43,347 bases of DNA, from NCBI GenBank assembly GCA_016840165.1, contig JAEOSU010000068.1:1-43347 (forward strand), read 5' to 3'. The notes under the pieces were generated by a model, which made no database searches, was not told the DNA's origin, and was given only the letters and a program-made list of their open reading frames with translations. Position 1 is the first letter of the stretch; each line of letters starts with the position of its first letter. The translations under genes and the position numbers were made by a program. This document shows, piece by piece, positions 16,721 to 25,492 of this stretch. This DNA is from Promethearchaeota archaeon. Lineage in GTDB: Archaea > Asgardarchaeota > Lokiarchaeia > Sigyniarchaeales > SOKP01.

Positions 16721-16819
16721 TTGAATCTGAAATTTGAGTTTGTTAGATCTTACTGTAATAATATTTATGAAAAATTAGAATTAATATAATATTCACATAA
16801 TATCTTTGTTTCTAAAAAA

Positions 16820-18052
16820 CTAGGCGGGGAATAACTTTAAAGAAAAGTCATGATCTTTCCTTGGGTCAAAAATTTTATGAATTGTGTCTTCATTAATTAA
16901 AAAAATAGAAGGTAACTCATAAGGAAAGCGATTAGAAAAGGTTAAGGTATAGGCTCCAGCATTGGTGATCAATACTTTATCACCGACTTCAATATTATCA
17001 TTAAAAAAATAATTCTTTGCTAATACATCTTGATCAGTTGGAATAATGCCTGCGATTGAAGTTTTATACTTATGGGATTGATCGATTTTTGAAGCATTAT
17101 AAAATCTAAAAGAAGATTTAGAAAACTTAGGACAAATATTATTTCCAATATTCAAAAATATCCATCTGTCTTCAGTTTTTTTAATAATTTCTGCAATAAA
17201 TATACCTGCATCACCAACTAAGAATCTCCCTGGTTCGAAATATATTTCCTCATATTCAATACCTTGATCCTTTAGAATATTATGAATTTTAGAAAAGATT
17301 AATTTTAATTGAGATTGAGGCATGATGGCTGCTTCAGGAAATCCTCCCCCAAAGTTTATGTTTTTAATTTTTACACCAGAATTTTGTAATTTTTTGAAGG
17401 CTTCTGTTAGTAATTCTGCATTTTTAGTAAATTGATTAATATTATTCATCTGAGTTGAATAATGGGATAATATGGTTGTAAATTGAATATTTTTACATCT
17501 CTCATTATATAATCTAATTTGATTTAATTCATGTTTAAATAAATTCATACCAAGCCTTGAATCATATTTCTGTGAGTTAATTCTTAAGCATAAATTCTGG
17601 ATTTTGTTATATTTTTTAGCTATAGAATTAATCCTATTAATATCGCTTATTGAATATACAACTATTTCCTCAATTTCGTTAATGATGCTTTGTTCTATGA
17701 ACTTTTTATCTAAATAAGGCCCTCCCGCTAAAATTTTATTTGGTGGAAACTTCAGCCTATGCGCTAAATTTAATTCGGACAAACTTATTAACTCTGCTCC
17801 AATTCCCTCCGATTTAATAATTTCACATATTTCATATAGATAATTCGCTTTAAATGAATAAAAGATTGAAGCTTTCTTAAATTCCTTCTCTATTAGATTC
17901 TTAAAATTTCTAATATTATCCCGTATTCGCGCCTCGAGGAAAATCATGATTGGAGTATCACTATATTTTGAAATATGGGCCATTTCGATACCATCTAGGT
18001 AAAGAATATTTCCTTTTTTCTTGATATATTGATTTCCAGAGATTTTTTTCAT
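16820..18052 (-). CDS. PLP-dependent decarboxylase-like protein (fold type III, LysA/ODC family)
   Basis: 410 residues with an alanine-racemase-type barrel followed by a beta domain. The PLP lysine is in FYSFKANY (about 64-71). A family His/Gln element reads SHYSTQ. The phosphate loop GGGFP is near residue 228 and EPGRFLVGDAG near 265-275. The closing GAYT motif supplies the conserved Tyr. The region that normally holds the catalytic Cys (GPxCxSxD in LysA and ODC) reads GIIPTDQDVL and has no Cys. The substrate is therefore uncertain: an unusual amino-acid decarboxylase, a racemase-like enzyme or a non-standard activity. It starts 6 nt after the glycosyltransferase stop, so the two are co-transcribed. 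Confidence 0.8.
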   Translation of the reverse strand: MKKISGNQYIKKKGNILYLDGIEMAHISKYSDTPIMIFLEARIRDNIRNFKNLIEKEFKKASIFYSFKANYLYEICEIIKSEGIGAELISLSELNLAHRLKFPPNKILAGGPYLDKKFIEQSIINEIEEIVVYSISDINRINSIAKKYNKIQNLCLRINSQKYDSRLGMNLFKHELNQIRLYNERCKNIQFTTILSHYSTQMNNINQFTKNAELLTEAFKKLQNSGVKIKNINFGGGFPEAAIMPQSQLKLIFSKIHNILKDQGIEYEEIYFEPGRFLVGDAGIFIAEIIKKTEDRWIFLNIGNNICPKFSKSSFRFYNASKIDQSHKYKTSIAGIIPTDQDVLAKNYFFNDNIEVGDKVLITNAGAYTLTFSNRFPYELPSIFLINEDTIHKIFDPRKDHDFSLKLFPA

Positions 18053-18058
18053 TTTTAT

Positions 18059-19351
18059 TCAATGAGTCTTTAATTCAGAATAAATATCAAAAGTTTTTTT
18101 CACAACTTTCTCCCAAGTATAATGTTGCAATACTTTATCATTTCCTGCAGCCCCAAGCTTATTTCTTAATCTCCTATTTTTTAATAATGTAATAACTGCT
18201 TTACATATATCATCGCTATCATTAAACTTAACTAATAATCCATCTATGTTATTTCTGATCACTTCAGGGGTAGCACCGATGTTAGCGCCTATAACAGGTT
18301 TACTAGCAGCCCATGCTTCTAGAAAAGCTATTCCAAAGGCATCACTTCGGCTGGGCATTAAGTAGATATCAGCAGTTTTGAAAGCAGATATCTTTTTCTT
18401 GTCTAAATATCCCGTTAGATTATCAGGTGATAAATTGATTATTCTTACTTTTTTTATTTTGCGAATTTTTGATAATTCTCGATTGAAAGCTATTGTTGAT
18501 GGTCCAATAAATACAAAATAAACTTTTTTATATCTATTAATAATCTTTGGTATGGTTTTTAATATAGAATTTGCTCCTTTTTCAAAATTTTTATATCCAC
18601 AGAAAAGGATCATCTTGTATTTTCTCTCTTTTTTGTGAAAATAGTGATTTTTGAAATTAAATTCATGTTTTTTATTATTTAAATTATTAAAAACACTATA
18701 ATCTACTCCCATTGGTATGACTCGAATTTTGTTGCTAGGAATACCAAGAAGCCTTTGTAGTTTTTTTTTCTCCATATGAGTACATGCAGTTAATAAATCG
18801 AAAGCTTTTAGAATTGCAAGCATTTCTCTATCTAAATATCTCGGATTTGAAAAATGAAAGAAAGGGGTACAAATTGCGGGGATATTTAATCTTTTTGCCA
18901 ATATTAATGATAATATTAGATTAAAATATGGATAAAAAGTAGTATGGATGATATCATAATTGTTTAAGTAGTTTTTTGCCAAATGGTCATCAATTCCTTC
19001 TAAGTAAGGTCCATTTAATAAGAATTTTTTCAGAACATCATTCGAGATATCTAAAAATTCGAACTCTTCGATTTTTCTTAAATTTTTTATTTTTTGTTCA
19101 ATCGATAAATCATAATTAATTGGAAGACGGCAAATCTCTATGTTATTGACATTTTTAAAATATTTATGATCATTGTTTATGATTTTACCATTGGAGGATC
19201 TTAAAGCATTGAAATCAATAGCGTTTGATGTTAATATTTTAACTTTCGAGTTATATTTTGATTTGAGAATTTCTGCCAGTCTCTGAATATAAAACTCAGC
19301 CCCTGAAAGAGATGGAAAATACCTTGTAGGGAAAAATAAAATTCTATTCAA
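18059..19351 (-). CDS. Glycosyltransferase family 4 (GT-B fold)
   Basis: 430 residues. The N-terminal GT-B domain starts with a strand then FPTRYFPSLSGAEFYIQRL, the glycine-containing acceptor loop. The C-terminal domain has a PMGVDYSVFN hinge and a MPSRSDAFGIAFLEAWAAS block that matches the EX7E nucleotide-sugar motif, with Asp in place of the first Glu. It probably transfers a nucleotide-activated sugar to a lipid or cell-surface glycan. The start codon is TTG at 19351, the first codon that gives a complete first strand. It lies immediately upstream of the PLP decarboxylase-like gene (6-nt gap), hinting that both act on one surface or metabolite modification. Confidence 0.88.
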   Translation of the reverse strand: MNRILFFPTRYFPSLSGAEFYIQRLAEILKSKYNSKVKILTSNAIDFNALRSSNGKIINNDHKYFKNVNNIEICRLPINYDLSIEQKIKNLRKIEEFEFLDISNDVLKKFLLNGPYLEGIDDHLAKNYLNNYDIIHTTFYPYFNLILSLILAKRLNIPAICTPFFHFSNPRYLDREMLAILKAFDLLTACTHMEKKKLQRLLGIPSNKIRVIPMGVDYSVFNNLNNKKHEFNFKNHYFHKKERKYKMILFCGYKNFEKGANSILKTIPKIINRYKKVYFVFIGPSTIAFNRELSKIRKIKKVRIINLSPDNLTGYLDKKKISAFKTADIYLMPSRSDAFGIAFLEAWAASKPVIGANIGATPEVIRNNIDGLLVKFNDSDDICKAVITLLKNRRLRNKLGAAGNDKVLQHYTWEKVVKKTFDIYSELKTH

Positions 19352-19399
19352 ATAATATATCCTTTTTATTAATATGCGATAATATATATATTGATTTAG

Positions 19400-19801
19400 A
19401 TGTCAAAAGATTTAATATTTAAACTTATCTCCATTCTCAAAGATAAATCTAAAATTGATGACGAGATTATAAATTATTTAAATTCCATATTCTCTGAGAA
19501 GGCAGAACGCGTTTTAGAAACAATCAAGCGAGGTATTACCAAGTATCGTATAGAAGATAGGGTTATTTGGACTGCGATGGGGGAAAACTCAGAGCATATC
19601 ATTTATCCTAAAACATATTGTAGTTGTCAAGATTTCTATCTGAATGTGGTAATTGAACGAAAAAGAGATTATTGTAAGCATATTTTAGCACAAATTATAT
19701 GTGATGTATTAAACAACTATGCTGAGAAAGATCTCTCCTATGATGATTTTAAAATCTTGTTTAAAGATGAATTAGAAATAATTTCTAATCCAAAATTATA
19801 A
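19400..19801 (+). CDS. SWIM zinc-finger protein
   Basis: 133 residues with one SWIM motif, C74-x-C76 ... C92-x-H94, in YCSCQDFYLN and YCKHILAQ. The N-terminal part is helical. Small archaeal SWIM proteins of this kind resemble the eukaryotic Shu-complex protein SWS1, which works with Rad51 paralogues in recombination. That link is by family analogy; no recombinase gene is adjacent here. The gene diverges from the glycosyltransferase across 48 nt, and its last 6 nt overlap the convergent ThiI-like gene. Confidence 0.8.
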   Translation: MSKDLIFKLISILKDKSKIDDEIINYLNSIFSEKAERVLETIKRGITKYRIEDRVIWTAMGENSEHIIYPKTYCSCQDFYLNVVIERKRDYCKHILAQIICDVLNNYAEKDLSYDDFKILFKDELEIISNPKL

Positions 19802-20437
19802 ATTTAGAATCTCCGCACTTTTAATAGATTTATTTACCATATCCTTTAGACTTATCTTGTTTTCAGAAAATAACACTTCCTTTAGTTTAGCATGTGTCTC
19901 AGGATATTGAGGATTGAAACCGCAAGTAGCAGAAGGGTGAGAGATTAAATCATATAATCCTAATTCTCTTATAGCGTCAATTACTTCGTTTTTATCATAT
20001 GCAATAAGGGGTCTTAATATTATAAAATCCTCGGCTATATCATTATAGCTATATATATTATCTAAAGTCTGGCTGGCTTGTTCTCCTAATATATCACCAG
20101 TTAAAATAATATTTGCATTTTCTCTTAAGCCTATAATTCTTGCTATTCTAATCATCAAGCGTTTGCATAAAACACATGTTAATTTCCGTTGACAATTTGT
20201 CTTTAAAACGTTTAGAGAATCGTCATAGTCTATAATGTAAACCTTTATTGGATTTTTTGTTAATTCTTTTAATTTTTTAATAATAGTAATAACTTTATTT
20301 TTCATAGAATGCATTTTATCGTCAGATGTAAGAAAAGTTAGAAAAATCGGGATAAAACCGCGATTGATCATTAATGCTGCTGCTAATGGACTGTCAAATC
20401 CTCCTGAAATCAGCGAAATAAATTTTTTCACAATCAT
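19796..20437 (-). CDS. ThiI-like PP-loop sulfurtransferase domain protein
   Basis: A 213-residue stand-alone AANH/PP-loop domain. SGGFDSPLAA at 11-20 is the ThiI-type PP-loop. LTCVLCKRLMIRIA (about 87-99) and TGDILGEQASQTL (113-125) match the C-terminal half of ThiI, the tRNA 4-thiouridine synthase. The THUMP and ferredoxin-like domains of full ThiI are absent, so it is a truncated architecture that would need a partner for tRNA binding. Three Cys (82, 88, 91) plus C172 could supply redox or Fe-S ligands. It begins 6 nt after the YkgJ-type gene, in a two-gene operon. Confidence 0.82.
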   Translation of the reverse strand: MIVKKFISLISGGFDSPLAAALMINRGFIPIFLTFLTSDDKMHSMKNKVITIIKKLKELTKNPIKVYIIDYDDSLNVLKTNCQRKLTCVLCKRLMIRIARIIGLRENANIILTGDILGEQASQTLDNIYSYNDIAEDFIILRPLIAYDKNEVIDAIRELGLYDLISHPSATCGFNPQYPETHAKLKEVLFSENKISLKDMVNKSIKSAEILNL

Positions 20438-20443
20438 ATGAAC

Positions 20444-21049
20444 TTATTTTACTCTAATTTCTTTTCGTTTCCAATTCTTTAAAGCATTATTAAAATCTTT
20501 TAAAGATATTTGACGAGAAATTTGTATTTTATCTTCAGCTTCTAGTCTTCTGATTTTCAATTGAAGACGTTTATTCTTCTCATAAAATGTTTCAGCTTTT
20601 GGGTATTCATCTATAAATATATCTTTAATTCTTTCTAATCCAATATTTCTTAGACTATCATAGTTGTTAACAACGAAATGGCATAATGGATCTATTGTTA
20701 TCTCTATATTGAAAGAATCTATTCTTCTTATTGCTAATGGATATGCTTTACATGCATATGGTTTTTCGTTGTGTATAGTACATCCTTTAATTTTATCATA
20801 AAAAACACAACTTCCTTGGGGTTTTAGAATAATGCGGTAAGTCAAAACGAGGATCTTTTTGTTTTTTATATCAGGAAATACTAGATCCTCCTTGACTTTA
20901 AAAGGGAGATTTCTCTTTTTAGCAATTTCGATTAATTTATCTACCTCTTCAGGATAAAGTGGAATGCGTTTAATGTAATCGTTATTTGTGTTTTGAGGTA
21001 TTGAACAACAAATTCCGCATTTCAAACATTCATATCTTAATTTATTCAT
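20444..21049 (-). CDS. YkgJ/UPF0153-family cysteine-cluster protein
   Basis: 201 residues. The N-terminal CLKCGICC block (C8, C11, C14, C15) and the downstream GSCVFYDKIKGCTIH and KPYACKAYPL segments complete the CxxCxxCC plus CxxxxxxxC family pattern, which is thought to bind zinc or an Fe-S cluster. The C-terminal third is charged and helical. The biochemical role of the family is unknown. The gene precedes the ThiI-like gene by 6 nt on the same strand, so a role linked to tRNA thiolation is possible, but this is inference from position. Confidence 0.82.
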   Translation of the reverse strand: MNKLRYECLKCGICCSIPQNTNNDYIKRIPLYPEEVDKLIEIAKKRNLPFKVKEDLVFPDIKNKKILVLTYRIILKPQGSCVFYDKIKGCTIHNEKPYACKAYPLAIRRIDSFNIEITIDPLCHFVVNNYDSLRNIGLERIKDIFIDEYPKAETFYEKNKRLQLKIRRLEAEDKIQISRQISLKDFNNALKNWKRKEIRVK

Positions 21050-21218
21050 AATTTGAAATATTAACTACATTTATAATTTCAGACAAAATTCTGGTGATGT
21101 TATTAATGTATTACTTTAACGATAAATCATGTGTCTATTAGGATAACACATTGTTTTTAAAGATATAAAGAAGACTCATTTAATAATGATTTTATTTTAT
21201 AAGTAAAGGGTCTATATT

Positions 21219-22034
21219 GTGTTAGAAACGGGAATAAGAATTATTAAACATATGGATTTAATTAAAGATAATTTCAAAAATCCTATTTGTATTTTAGGGA
21301 TGCCAGGAATTGCTGATGTGGGTAAATTCGCAATCGATTCTTTAATCGGTCAACTAAATGCCCAAAATTTTATGGATTTTATTTTTGACGATTATCCTGC
21401 GGGAGCAATAGTAGATGATTCTCTTCTTTCTGCCCCAAAAGCAGAAATGTTATTTTGGAAAGACTCAGATAATCTAAGAGACATTATATTAATTACAGCC
21501 GATGCTCAGAGTTTAACTCCGAAAGGAATTTATAAGATATCTAATTTTCTTACGGAGGTGATTAATCAATATGGAATTAATTTAATTATAGCATTAGGAG
21601 CTTATCCTGTAAGTAGTAGAAAGCTAAATTCTAAAATTCCAAAAATTTATGTGAGTTCAACTAATCGGCAACTACTTGAGGATTTTCGATCAAAAAATAA
21701 TTGCGAGAAGATCCAAAAAGGAGTTATAATAGGTGCTAATGGTTTAATTCCTACTTTAGCAAAAGCTAGGTTTAATATTGATGGATTAGTGCTATTAGCT
21801 GAAACTGATAATGTAGCGATGATTAATGAGGATATTACAGATCTAAGAGCATCGATAACATTACTTGAAATGCTGAAAAAGTCATTCACCTTACCTATAA
21901 AGAAGAAATATTCACTTGAGAATATAGATACTATAACAAAAAATCTACAAAGTAAAAGAGATCAGTTAGAAAAAGATCTTGATAGTTTCCAATTTGTTGA
22001 TGCCGAAGATAAGAAAAAATCACTTTATATCTAA
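21219..22034 (+). CDS. PAC2-family protein (proteasome assembly chaperone homologue)
   Basis: A 271-residue PAC2-domain protein. CILGMPGIADVGKFAIDSLI (about 24-43) is the family's first block. It is followed by FDDYPAGAIVDDS, an ITADAQS segment and VIIGANGLIPTLAKARFNIDGLVLLAET. Archaeal PAC2 proteins (PbaA/PbaB) and eukaryotic PAC1/PAC2 assist assembly of the 20S proteasome alpha ring. A predicted C-terminal coiled coil (about 245-265) follows. The start is GTG at 21219. A possible second-type chaperone (PAC3/4-like) is 3.5 kb away at 25493. Confidence 0.9.
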   Translation: MLETGIRIIKHMDLIKDNFKNPICILGMPGIADVGKFAIDSLIGQLNAQNFMDFIFDDYPAGAIVDDSLLSAPKAEMLFWKDSDNLRDIILITADAQSLTPKGIYKISNFLTEVINQYGINLIIALGAYPVSSRKLNSKIPKIYVSSTNRQLLEDFRSKNNCEKIQKGVIIGANGLIPTLAKARFNIDGLVLLAETDNVAMINEDITDLRASITLLEMLKKSFTLPIKKKYSLENIDTITKNLQSKRDQLEKDLDSFQFVDAEDKKKSLYI

Positions 22035-22131
22035 AACCTATTTAATTTTCATCTTAATTTAAGAACTTGGGGCACTTTATTAATAAGAACATATCACAAA
22101 ATATTTTAATTATGAATCGTTATTTAATATC

Positions 22132-22281
22132 ATGAAATACGTATGCGCTAGGAAAAATTGTGGGAAAGAAGTATCTAGAAAAGAGTTAAATGCGCTTCCC
22201 GGTATTAAGTGTTCTCATTGTGGTTTTCGAATTTTATATAAGAAGCGACCAGATGTAATAAAAAGATTAAAAGTCCGATAA
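22132..22281 (+). CDS. rpo12: DNA-directed RNA polymerase subunit P (Rpo12/RpoP)
   Basis: A 49-residue zinc-ribbon subunit of archaeal RNA polymerase, the counterpart of Rpb12. Translation from ATG 22132 gives a start MKYVCARKNCGKEV. The segment ALPGIKCSHCGFRILYKKRP that follows is diagnostic. Zinc ligands are C5, C10, C27 and C30. The first pair is spaced C-x4-C rather than the more usual C-x2-C. The protein ends KRLKVR before TAA at 22279-22281. It lies 97 nt after the PAC2 gene and is convergent with TFB. Confidence 0.94.
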   Translation: MKYVCARKNCGKEVSRKELNALPGIKCSHCGFRILYKKRPDVIKRLKVR

Positions 22282-22289
22282 TTTTTTAT

Positions 22290-23213
22290 CTATTTATATA
22301 TATTAGCTTCAAATTTTAAATGATCAATTAATTCTTTATATCTATTACGAATAGTTGCTTCAGTAACACCAGCAGCTAAAGATATTTCCTTTTGAGTTCT
22401 ACGTTCTCCTTCTTGTATAGCAGCAACATATAATGCTGCTCCAGCTAAACCTGTCGGAGCCTTACCTGCTGTGATATGATATTTTTTGGCTAATTTTAAT
22501 AATTCGGCAGCTCGATTTTGAGTTCTTCCCGAAAGATTTAGTGAAGCACAAAAACGAGGAATGAAATTAATAGGTGAAGAGACTCCAATATTAATTTTTA
22601 ATTCATTAATTATTAATCGATAGCATCTGGCAATTTTTTTTTTATCAACCATGGCAAATTCTAAGAAATCGTCAAGCGTTTTAGGAATATTATTCAATCT
22701 ACAGGATAAATAGATAGATGCTATTAACATTGCTTCTATGGATCTTCCTCTGATCAAATTTTTAATTGCCATTTTTCGATAGATGTGTGCCGCAGATTCT
22801 TTCAGGTCTTTAGAAAGATTTAATTGAGAGGAAAATCGATCCAATTCATTCATAGCATAAGCTAAATTTCTATCGATAGATTTATTTGTTCTTGTTCTAA
22901 CATGCCATTTTCTTAATCTATAAACTTCTGCTTTCATTTTAGGGCTTATTGATTTTCCGAATGCATCTTTATTCTTCCATCCTATCATTGTACTTAAGCC
23001 CTTATCATGAAGAGTTAGAGTTGTTGGTGCTCCTACCCTTACTTTTTTATTTGCCTCTTCTGAGGAGAATGCTCTCCATTCAGGTCCAGAATCAATAATT
23101 CTTTGCCCTAAAACCAAACCACATACACTGCATACTATCTCACCTCTAGCTTCATCCGAAATTAAATTAGTATTCCCACATTCTGGACATAAGGTTAAAT
23201 TGTTCTGAGGCAT
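22290..23213 (-). CDS. tfb: Transcription initiation factor B (TFB/TFIIB)
   Basis: Recruits RNA polymerase to TBP-bound promoters. 307 residues from the ATG at 23213. The N-terminal zinc ribbon uses C9, C12, C28 and C31. The B-reader/B-linker region includes GPEWRAFSSEEANKKVRVG. Two cyclin folds follow, the second with the YHITAGKAPTGLAGAALYVA block and the C-terminal helix-turn-helix EISLAAGVTEATIRNRYKEL that reads the BRE. A TTG four codons upstream (23225) also keeps the frame open. I prefer the ATG because a TATA element near 23243 places initiation just ahead of it. Confidence 0.96.
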   Translation of the reverse strand: MPQNNLTLCPECGNTNLISDEARGEIVCSVCGLVLGQRIIDSGPEWRAFSSEEANKKVRVGAPTTLTLHDKGLSTMIGWKNKDAFGKSISPKMKAEVYRLRKWHVRTRTNKSIDRNLAYAMNELDRFSSQLNLSKDLKESAAHIYRKMAIKNLIRGRSIEAMLIASIYLSCRLNNIPKTLDDFLEFAMVDKKKIARCYRLIINELKINIGVSSPINFIPRFCASLNLSGRTQNRAAELLKLAKKYHITAGKAPTGLAGAALYVAAIQEGERRTQKEISLAAGVTEATIRNRYKELIDHLKFEANIYK

Positions 23214-23236
23214 TGAAAGATCCAAATACGTCTACC

Positions 23237-23248
23237 CTAAAATATATC
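23237..23248 (-). promoter_or_regulatory. TATA box of the TFB gene
   Basis: On the minus strand the sequence reads AGATATATTTTA. Its centre is about 30 nt upstream of the TFB ATG, consistent with a leaderless or nearly leaderless transcript. Confidence 0.4.
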
Positions 23249-23393
23249 TGATCCTTACTTTCTATATTTGAATTTGAGCTTTTAAATGTTTGCGTTTTGA
23301 AGGTTTCCCAGTTAATAAAAAAAGCATTTTAAGTTTTTAGATTATACACCTATACCAAAAAATTTTAATAAGTTTAAATTTTCTAATAATATA

Positions 23394-23870
23394 ATGCGAC
23401 ATTATTATAGAAGCCATGGTAAACATTGTTATCTACGTTCTTTTAAGACATCTTGCCCAACATGTGGAGCAGATGTATTATATTGGGAATGTACTCATGG
23501 AAGTAAAATATTTTTTGAATATCCTCCGTATGGAAAATTAGTGAAACATTATTGTCGGAAATATCTATCTTCTAAATCACAAAAGAAAAAATTCAAGGTA
23601 ATTGTTAAAACACCGAATCGCTTATTTGATGATCCGAAAATCAGTTGTCCAATTTGTGGCAAATTATTTGATAGTAATATTAGCTTAGATAACCATTTAA
23701 TAATGCTAAAAAGAACTGATCCCGAACATAAGAATTTTTTCAAGGATAGAATTAAATTTAGTGAAGAGGACCATTATAAAAACAGGAAAAAACAAAAAGA
23801 GAATAATTCTTTTCAGAGTCCTAAATTTGGTCAAGTTAATATTAAAAAAGCAAATAAAAATAGTTCGTAA
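23394..23870 (+). CDS. Zinc-finger protein (zinc ribbon plus C2H2-like finger)
   Basis: 158 residues, not matched to a named family. Two metal-binding regions are visible. The first is CPTCGADVLYWECTHG followed by FFEYPPYGKLVKHYC (about 21-55), a ribbon-like site with extra Cys and His. The second is CPICGKLFDSNISLDNHL (about 83-100), followed by a further His, like a C2H2 finger. The C-terminal 40 residues are charged and probably disordered. Nucleic-acid binding is a reasonable guess. It is divergent from TFB across 180 nt and followed 79 nt later by the profilin/Roadblock-fold gene. Confidence 0.7.
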   Translation: MRHYYRSHGKHCYLRSFKTSCPTCGADVLYWECTHGSKIFFEYPPYGKLVKHYCRKYLSSKSQKKKFKVIVKTPNRLFDDPKISCPICGKLFDSNISLDNHLIMLKRTDPEHKNFFKDRIKFSEEDHYKNRKKQKENNSFQSPKFGQVNIKKANKNSS

Positions 23871-23949
23871 CCATAAATTTTTAATAAAAATTTTATAATT
23901 ATATTTATACCAATATAATAATATTGATTTAAATCTTGAGGATATTAGA

Positions 23950-24555
23950 ATGCCATCAACTCCCGAGACTGCTGTTTACAAATTAATGCAAAAAGATCCT
24001 AGTATAATTGCTGCTGCGGTATTGCAAGGAAATAATGTAATTTATTCCACCGATAACTGGGACATCAGCGCTGATGCTGGTAAAGTTGTTTCTAGTTGGA
24101 ATAGTATGAATGCTCAATTCATCATGATCTCTGGAGTGAAATACTCTATTCTGCAGTGTACTACTGAACGATTAGTTGCTACTTCAATTCGAGGTGAAGG
24201 TCATATTCTCGGTTCAAAGGACGAGGAACATAAAATAATCGTATATTTAGAGCCAGATGGCGAACCAATGGGAGCCACTATGGATACAGCTAGAGCATTA
24301 GCGGAATTAAGTTCTAAAAGTAGTTATTTAGATGAGGGTGCTCAATTAGGAAGCTCAATGGGAGGACCAGTTTCAACTGCTTCGGCCGATATAGATCCTC
24401 AACTTAAGGGGGAAATTCAATCATTTTTAGATTGGATTAAAGATAATGAAGGATTATCTGGATATATTAATTATTATCTTCAACAAAATAACACTCAAAT
24501 AATATCACAATTATCTAAAATATATGCAGAATTAAGGCAAATTTTTGGTGTTTAA
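23950..24555 (+). CDS. Profilin/Roadblock-fold-like protein (Asgard type)
   Basis: 201 residues. The first 120 alternate strands and helices in the order expected for the profilin/Roadblock/longin fold: an IIAAAVLQGNNVIYSTDNW strand pair, a helix ending SSWNSM, then FIMISGVKYSILQC. Next come RLVATSIRGEGHILGSKD and HKIIVYLEP, and a long helix TMDTARALAELS. The GVKYSILQ stretch and the strand/helix order resemble profilin about as well as Roadblock, so the call is at fold level only. A Ser/Gly/Ala linker (about 125-150) leads to a C-terminal helical tail. Possible roles are GTPase regulation or actin-related functions, both inference. Confidence 0.5.
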   Translation: MPSTPETAVYKLMQKDPSIIAAAVLQGNNVIYSTDNWDISADAGKVVSSWNSMNAQFIMISGVKYSILQCTTERLVATSIRGEGHILGSKDEEHKIIVYLEPDGEPMGATMDTARALAELSSKSSYLDEGAQLGSSMGGPVSTASADIDPQLKGEIQSFLDWIKDNEGLSGYINYYLQQNNTQIISQLSKIYAELRQIFGV

Positions 24556-24635
24556 TACATAATCTTCTTTTTGATTGGTAATCAATAAATAATTTTAATT
24601 TATTATAATATTATAATAGCAAATTTCATTTTTTA

Positions 24636-25130
24636 GTGATTCTTCTGGATAATTCTAATAATAAACCGCATAACACTCGAAAGATTCTGGATAAAAATAA
24701 AGAATCTGATCCCTCTATCCAAGGTTCTTCTAAAGAACAAAAATTAAAGAAAGAAAAAAGAAGCGATAAAATCCATAAAATTGAAGATGATGATTTAAAT
24801 GTTCCAGAAATTCCTGAACCGCCTAAAAAAAAGGTAAAACTAACACAAAATTCACCCGGGCTATCAGCTCAAATATTAAAAGAAGCTAAGAATCTTGAAA
24901 ATGAAATAAATAAAGTTGTTTTAGTTAATTGCGAAAGATGTAAAGAAGTTATTCCTGTACCTATACCAAGAGAATTTATAATTGCTTCAAAAATTCCTGT
25001 AGTGCCAGTATCTTTCGTCCATAAAAATCCAAAAGGAAAAGATTTGCACTGTATTACTCTCTTTTTAGATTCTGATTTTGATATTCGAAGACAAAGGATA
25101 TCCGATGTAGTAATTTCAGAAAATATATAA
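24636..25130 (+). CDS. Hypothetical protein with disordered N-terminus
   Basis: 164 residues, not recognised. Residues 1-85 are low-complexity (Lys, Glu, Asp, Pro, Ser) and probably disordered, with a PEIPEPPKKK segment. The C-terminal 80 residues look folded: a helix AQILKEAKNLENEINK, then VNCERCKEVIPVPIP, then PVVPVSFVHKNPKGKDLHC. This single CxxC with later His and Cys could form a small metal site. The start is GTG at 24636; other in-frame starts would shorten only the disordered part. It lies between the profilin/Roadblock-fold gene and the PAC3/4-like gene on the same strand. Confidence 0.6.
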   Translation: MILLDNSNNKPHNTRKILDKNKESDPSIQGSSKEQKLKKEKRSDKIHKIEDDDLNVPEIPEPPKKKVKLTQNSPGLSAQILKEAKNLENEINKVVLVNCERCKEVIPVPIPREFIIASKIPVVPVSFVHKNPKGKDLHCITLFLDSDFDIRRQRISDVVISENI

Positions 25131-25172
25131 AATGATTTTATTAGTTAATTGCTTTTTACTTTGAGATAAAAC

Positions 25173-25397
25173 TTATACTGAAGATGATAAATATATAATT
25201 ATGAGTGAAATTATTATAGGGGTTAAACATAAAAAACATAGGAAAAGCATGAAGCTATATCTCCATTTCAAATCATTTGGATTTAAGATTATTTTACAAT
25301 TAGGACAATATTTCTGCTCTGGATTTAAGATTATATTATCACAGTTATAGCATCTAATCTGATATTTTCCATTATCTTGAAGAGCTTTATCATTCAT
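25173..25397 (-). CDS. Small tail-anchored zinc-ribbon protein
   Basis: 74 residues from the ATG at 25397; a TTG at 25418 would add seven. A double zinc knuckle uses C16, C19 (CYNC), C31 and C34 (CPNC). A single hydrophobic segment at about 47-71 (FMLFLCFLCLTPIIISLIII) ends within three or four residues of the C-terminus. This is tail-anchored topology and so a possible Get3 client. The function is unknown. It is short but keeps two intact CxxC pairs and a coherent membrane helix, which supports it as a real gene. It is convergent with the 24636 gene. Confidence 0.65.
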   Translation of the reverse strand: MNDKALQDNGKYQIRCYNCDNIILNPEQKYCPNCKIILNPNDLKWRYSFMLFLCFLCLTPIIISLIIIYLSSSV

Positions 25398-25492
25398 ATA
25401 TTTTGGAGAAATTTTCAAATATTAGCTATAATTACTTAATATTTGTATTAGTTTAAAAATGAAACCTTAAGAGTCATAATAAAGATTAAAAT

